Below are positions 29,895 to 32,564 of a DNA stretch of 32,564 nt, piece by piece. A model generated the notes under the pieces. It did not search any database. It saw nothing but the letters and a program-made list of their open reading frames with translations, and was not told the origin of the DNA. The number at the start of each line of letters is the position of its first letter. Position 1 is the first letter of the stretch. The translations under genes were made by a program, and so were the position numbers. Source of the stretch: Chloroflexota bacterium (GTDB lineage Bacteria; Chloroflexota; Limnocylindria; P2-11E); assembly GCA_005881885.1 (NCBI GenBank), contig VBDX01000145.1, positions 1-32,564 on the forward strand. Direction: 5' to 3'.

Positions 29895-30478
29895 TCGCCC
29901 TGGGCATCGTCGCGCTCGCCACCCTCGCCGCGAACGGCTCGCGGCAGCTTCGCTATTCGGCGTTCGCGCTGCTCGGGGTTTCCCTTGCGGCGAACGCCGT
30001 GAGCGCGGGGCAGCTCACCATGTGGGAGCTCGCGGTCGAAGGCTGCGGGGCGCTCGTCGCTTTCGGCGTCCTTTACGTCGCGGCGCGCGATCGGACCTAT
30101 GGCGAGGATCCCGGATGGCGCCTGTGGGTGGCGACGGTGGTTGCAGCCGCCGCCACGGCGGCGTGCTTCGCGACCCTTCGCACGGCCTCGAGCGAGCTCG
30201 TGACCGTTCCGCTGATCGGCGAGGATCCGAGCGGCGTGACCGCGCAGGTCGCGGCCTTCTGGCTCATCTCGTCGGGCATCGCGATCCTGGTCACGGCTCG
30301 TACCCCGGTGCGTGGCTCGCTCGGGGCGTTGCTCATGGTGACCGGCGTCGAGCTCCTCGTCCGCTTGCTGAACGTGCCGCAGCTTGGGTTGACGCTGCTC
30401 CTCGCGTGGATACAGGCTGTCATCGGACTCGCTGGAGCGTTCCTCATCGTGAACGAGCGGGTGGTGCGGGAGGCGTGA
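29891..30478 (+). CDS. Membrane subunit, NuoK/HyfE-like
   Basis: A 195-residue protein with about six membrane spans. The C-terminal half, GALLMVTGVELLVRLLNVP (145-163) followed by LLAWIQAVIGLAGAFLIV, looks like NuoK/MrpC/HyfE, and Glu154 sits where NuoK has its conserved TM2 glutamate. The N-terminal half (LRYSAFALLGVSLAANAV; WELAVEGCGALVAFGVLYVAARD) adds three spans, as in HyfE, which is also about 200 residues. GTG 29891 overlaps the previous stop by 4 nt and its stop overlaps the next start by 4 nt. Its order between two antiporter-like genes parallels hyfB...hyfE-hyfF. The homology is suggestive rather than certain. Confidence 0.5.
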   Translation: MIALGIVALATLAANGSRQLRYSAFALLGVSLAANAVSAGQLTMWELAVEGCGALVAFGVLYVAARDRTYGEDPGWRLWVATVVAAAATAACFATLRTASSELVTVPLIGEDPSGVTAQVAAFWLISSGIAILVTARTPVRGSLGALLMVTGVELLVRLLNVPQLGLTLLLAWIQAVIGLAGAFLIVNERVVREA

Positions 30479-31833
30479 TCATCGCCGCGGCGCCACTGAT
30501 CCTGGCGGCCGCGGCGGGTTTCGCCTTCGCGTTCCGCAAACGACTCAACGTCGTGGGTCCCTTCTCGCTCATGTCGATCGTGGCTGCCTTCACGCTCGTG
30601 TCCGCGATGCCCGCGGACCTGACCGGAGCGCTCCTCGACCTGGAGCTCCGCGTAACGGATCTCGGCCGCCTCGCGTCGCTCGTCATCCTTGCGACCCTGT
30701 TTCTCCTGGTCATCGACGTGTGGCTCGACGAGCCCGCCTACAACTTCTTTCCCACCGCGCTCGCGGTTGGCGCCACCGCGCTCGGCGTGCTGGTGGTGAC
30801 CGCGCCGCTCGCGATCTTCGGGCTCCTCGTCCTCGGGCTACTGGTGCCGGTCGGGTCGTTCACCTTCCAGGTGCAGCGCAATCGCAGCGTGGATGCCGCC
30901 TCGCGGCACTTCAGCTTCGTGGCTCTCGGCGGGTGTCTGGGCCTCAGCGCGCTGGCGCTCTCGGCGAGCCTTCCCCATGAGCAACCGGCCAACACGTTCG
31001 TACTCCTCGTCGTCGTGCTGGTCGTCGCGTTCGCGCTCCTGCTCGCGGCGATCCCGTTCCACACACACGCCGCGCTCCTCGCGAGCGAAGTGCCCGCCGC
31101 CGCGCTCGCGCTCTATTTCGGCGTGCTCGTGCCCACGACGTTCATCGCGTTCGCCGAGATCCTCACCCTTTCAGGCCTTCTGCCCGCGATCGTGCAGGTG
31201 GTCAAAGTGCAGGACCTCCTGCACGGGATCGGCCTCGTCTCCGCGGTCGGTGGGGCATTCCTGGCGAGCGGCGCGCCGGACCTGCGGAGACTCGTCGTCT
31301 ACTCGGTGATCTCGAACCTGGGCGCAGCGCTGGTGGGGATGGCGACGCTTTCGGGACCAGGAATTATCGGGGCCCTCGCGAGCGTGATCGTGACCGGCAC
31401 CTCAGCATCCGGCCAGCTCCTCGCCGCCGGGACGCTCGAGCGCCGCAGTGGACCCGACCGGCCGACGGCACGGCATGCGCCCATGGCGGCGCTGGCGTTC
31501 GTCGTTGGCGGCTTCGCGATGATCGGAGCGCCGCCGCTCCTGGGTTTCCCGGGACGTTTCTTCATGGAGCTCATCGCTTACCAGTTCGCACCGCTCACCG
31601 GTGCGGCCCTCGTCGTCGCGACGCTGCTGCTCATCGTCGGTCAGCTCCGCGCGGTCGTCGCGCTCTTCGGCGCCGGTCTCGAGCGCTGGACGATCGAGTC
31701 TCGGCCCGTGGCGGGGGTCATCGGGGCGGTCATCTTCATCGCGCTATTGATCGGCGGCATCCAGCCCGCCGGTTTCCTCCGCCCGATCGCCTCGTTCGCG
31801 GAGGAGTTCTTGAAGGCGCTACGTCCGCTCTAA
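30475..31833 (+). CDS. Antiporter-like membrane subunit (NuoN/HyfF type)
   Basis: About 452 residues and 13-14 membrane spans, with the clearest antiporter-family match of the three genes. It has AAIPFHTHAALLASEVPAAAL (191-210; usual form KxxxVPFHxWLPDAHxxAP), DLRRLVVYSVISNLGAALVG (268-287; usual form KRxxAYSSIxxxG) and IGAPPLLGFPGRFFME (349-364; usual form GxPPxxGFxxK). The TM7 lysine is Leu here, the HxW becomes HTH, and the GFxxK lysine is Arg. It is probably a structural or altered-function member of a membrane complex. Its stop overlaps the gene on the other strand by 15 nt. No NuoH, NuoB, NuoCD or NuoI homologue follows. Confidence 0.7.
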   Translation: MIIAAAPLILAAAAGFAFAFRKRLNVVGPFSLMSIVAAFTLVSAMPADLTGALLDLELRVTDLGRLASLVILATLFLLVIDVWLDEPAYNFFPTALAVGATALGVLVVTAPLAIFGLLVLGLLVPVGSFTFQVQRNRSVDAASRHFSFVALGGCLGLSALALSASLPHEQPANTFVLLVVVLVVAFALLLAAIPFHTHAALLASEVPAAALALYFGVLVPTTFIAFAEILTLSGLLPAIVQVVKVQDLLHGIGLVSAVGGAFLASGAPDLRRLVVYSVISNLGAALVGMATLSGPGIIGALASVIVTGTSASGQLLAAGTLERRSGPDRPTARHAPMAALAFVVGGFAMIGAPPLLGFPGRFFMELIAYQFAPLTGAALVVATLLLIVGQLRAVVALFGAGLERWTIESRPVAGVIGAVIFIALLIGGIQPAGFLRPIASFAEEFLKALRPL

Positions 31834-32235
31834 CCGACGCAAACGCGCGATGCCCCGCCACGTACCCCAGAGGGCGACGCCGATGCCGGCAACGCCCAAC
31901 GCGAATATCGCAAGAGGCCTCGGCGCGACGCAGTTATAGGAGCTGGTTAGCGGCGGATGACCCGGAGGACACTCGGCCCCCGCACCAGGCATTGCGATCA
32001 GTACGAACGGAAGGCTGACCAGTGCGACGCCGAGCCACCAGCCGAGCGCGGGCGCCGGCTGACTCCGCGCGGCAACGACGCTCGCGAGGAAGATGATCAG
32101 CACGCCGAAGATCACGATGAGGTTCGGGGGCATGAGCCCCGCGGTGGTGAACATCGCCTGGGCCCCGTACCAGGTCACCAGTCCACCGGCGAGCTGGAGC
32201 AGAACGGCGAGCGTCAGAGTGAAGAGCTTCACCAC
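31819..32235 (-). CDS. Small four-span membrane protein of unknown function
   Basis: A 138-residue protein with four likely membrane spans (about 5-25, 38-57, 66-83, 108-125). A loop between spans three and four contains two Cys (AECPPGHPPLTSSYNCVAP) that could form a disulfide outside the cell. GTG 32235 is followed directly by a second GTG. A TAGGTC sequence 5-8 nt upstream is a poor match to the local -10 pattern. It is convergent with, and overlaps, the end of the antiporter-like module. I do not recognise the family. Confidence 0.6.
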   Translation of the reverse strand: MVKLFTLTLAVLLQLAGGLVTWYGAQAMFTTAGLMPPNLIVIFGVLIIFLASVVAARSQPAPALGWWLGVALVSLPFVLIAMPGAGAECPPGHPPLTSSYNCVAPRPLAIFALGVAGIGVALWGTWRGIARLRRLERT

Positions 32236-32255
32236 TCAAAGACCTACCCGGGCGC

Positions 32256-32564
32256 CTAGGAGGGCGCTTTGTCTTCGCTCGTCCAGCGATCGATGTCGCG
32301 CGTGTACTCCACGACGCCGTCGGGGAACCAGAGCTTGATCTCGGCCGCGGCGGTCTCGGGAGCGTCGCTCGCGTGCACCAGATTGCGCAGCCCGACGAGC
32401 GCGTAGTCGCCGCGAATCGAACCCTCGGTGGCCTCCTGCGGACGGGTCGAGCCGACCATCGAACGGACCACCGCGATCGCGTTTGGTCCCTCGACCACCG
32501 CCGCCACGACCGGCGAGGCGGTAATGACCTTCACCAGGTCGTCGTAAAAGAACTTACCCTTGTG
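32256..32564 (-). CDS. ndk: Nucleoside diphosphate kinase, C-terminal part
   Basis: Transfers the gamma phosphate between nucleoside triphosphates and diphosphates through a phospho-histidine. The frame is open at the window edge, so the N-terminal third or so is missing. It shows HKGKFFYDDLVKVITASP, GPNAIAVVRSMVGSTRPQEA, GSIRGDYAL and the active-site His in NLVHASDAPETAAAEIKLWF. These match NDK closely; the usual HGSD is HASD here, as in some archaeal and bacterial forms. The tail PDGVVEYTRDIDRW continues past the common end of the family by about 15 residues. The gene lies 20 nt upstream of the small membrane protein on the same strand. Confidence 0.93.
   Translation of the reverse strand, partial: HKGKFFYDDLVKVITASPVVAAVVEGPNAIAVVRSMVGSTRPQEATEGSIRGDYALVGLRNLVHASDAPETAAAEIKLWFPDGVVEYTRDIDRWTSEDKAPS

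Noticed and set aside
1-32564. CRISPR arrays, insertion sequences, phage genes or defence genes
   Set aside because: No spaced direct repeats, transposase, integrase, terminal inverted repeats or known defence proteins were seen; gene content is mostly housekeeping.

Overview
This window is a gene-dense, high-GC bacterial chromosome segment with no rRNA, tRNA, CRISPR array or insertion sequence that I can recognise. Many starts are GTG, with some TTG and apparently CTG. Neighbouring genes often overlap by 4 nt. Most genes that seem to open a transcript have no Shine-Dalgarno sequence, but do have a TANNNT -10-like hexamer 6-9 nt before the start codon, which is the layout of leaderless mRNAs. 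A lipoprotein-type class B PBP, an F420-type reductase, a K+-independent H+-pyrophosphatase, sigma-54 and paired M16 peptidases together suggest a free-living monoderm-like lineage, perhaps Chloroflexota (Limnocylindria/Dormibacteria-like). That assignment is inference only.

Layout. 1-1454 (+): the C-terminal part of a MutY-type glycosylase and a J-domain-like membrane protein. 1456-16323 (-): a 15-gene same-strand block. Read from its promoter at about 16330 it holds argC-argJ-argB-argR-argG-argH, a GNAT acetyltransferase, an F420-type reductase, a small membrane protein, a gamma-glutamyltransferase family enzyme, a class B PBP, an active/inactive pair of M16 peptidases, a DUF2255-like protein and an O-methyltransferase. 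16489-19461 (+): ribD-ribE-ribBA. 19458-21134 (-): a Pro-rich, Lys/Ala-rich membrane protein of unknown function, which separates ribH (21179-21733, +) from the other rib genes. 21631-23908 (-): pxpA-pxpB-pxpC (5-oxoprolinase). 24119-26242 (-): membrane pyrophosphatase. 26360-26662 (+): small HTH-like protein. 26659-28098 (-): rpoN with an unusual cysteine-rich insert. 28119-31833 (+): three overlapping membrane genes related to complex I / hydrogenase-4 antiporter-type subunits. 31819-32564 (-): a small membrane protein and the C-terminal part of ndk.

How the genes fit together. The arg block, with its own repressor and an operator-like element at its promoter, makes arginine from glutamate, but argD and argF are missing here. 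The rib genes make riboflavin, the source of FMN/FAD and of an intermediate used for F420, which fits the F420-type reductase. 5-oxoprolinase and the gamma-glutamyltransferase both return glutamate. The pyrophosphatase and the three-gene antiporter-like module are both membrane-energy genes and flank rpoN.

The most interesting items are these: the three-gene antiporter-like module, which lacks key charged residues and all catalytic partners; a single 7-bp element that can serve as -10 for both rpoN and that module; the leaderless promoter pattern; CTG starts inside NTGA stop-start overlaps; the family of GC-rich hairpins placed on stop codons; and the zinc-ribbon-like insert in sigma-54.
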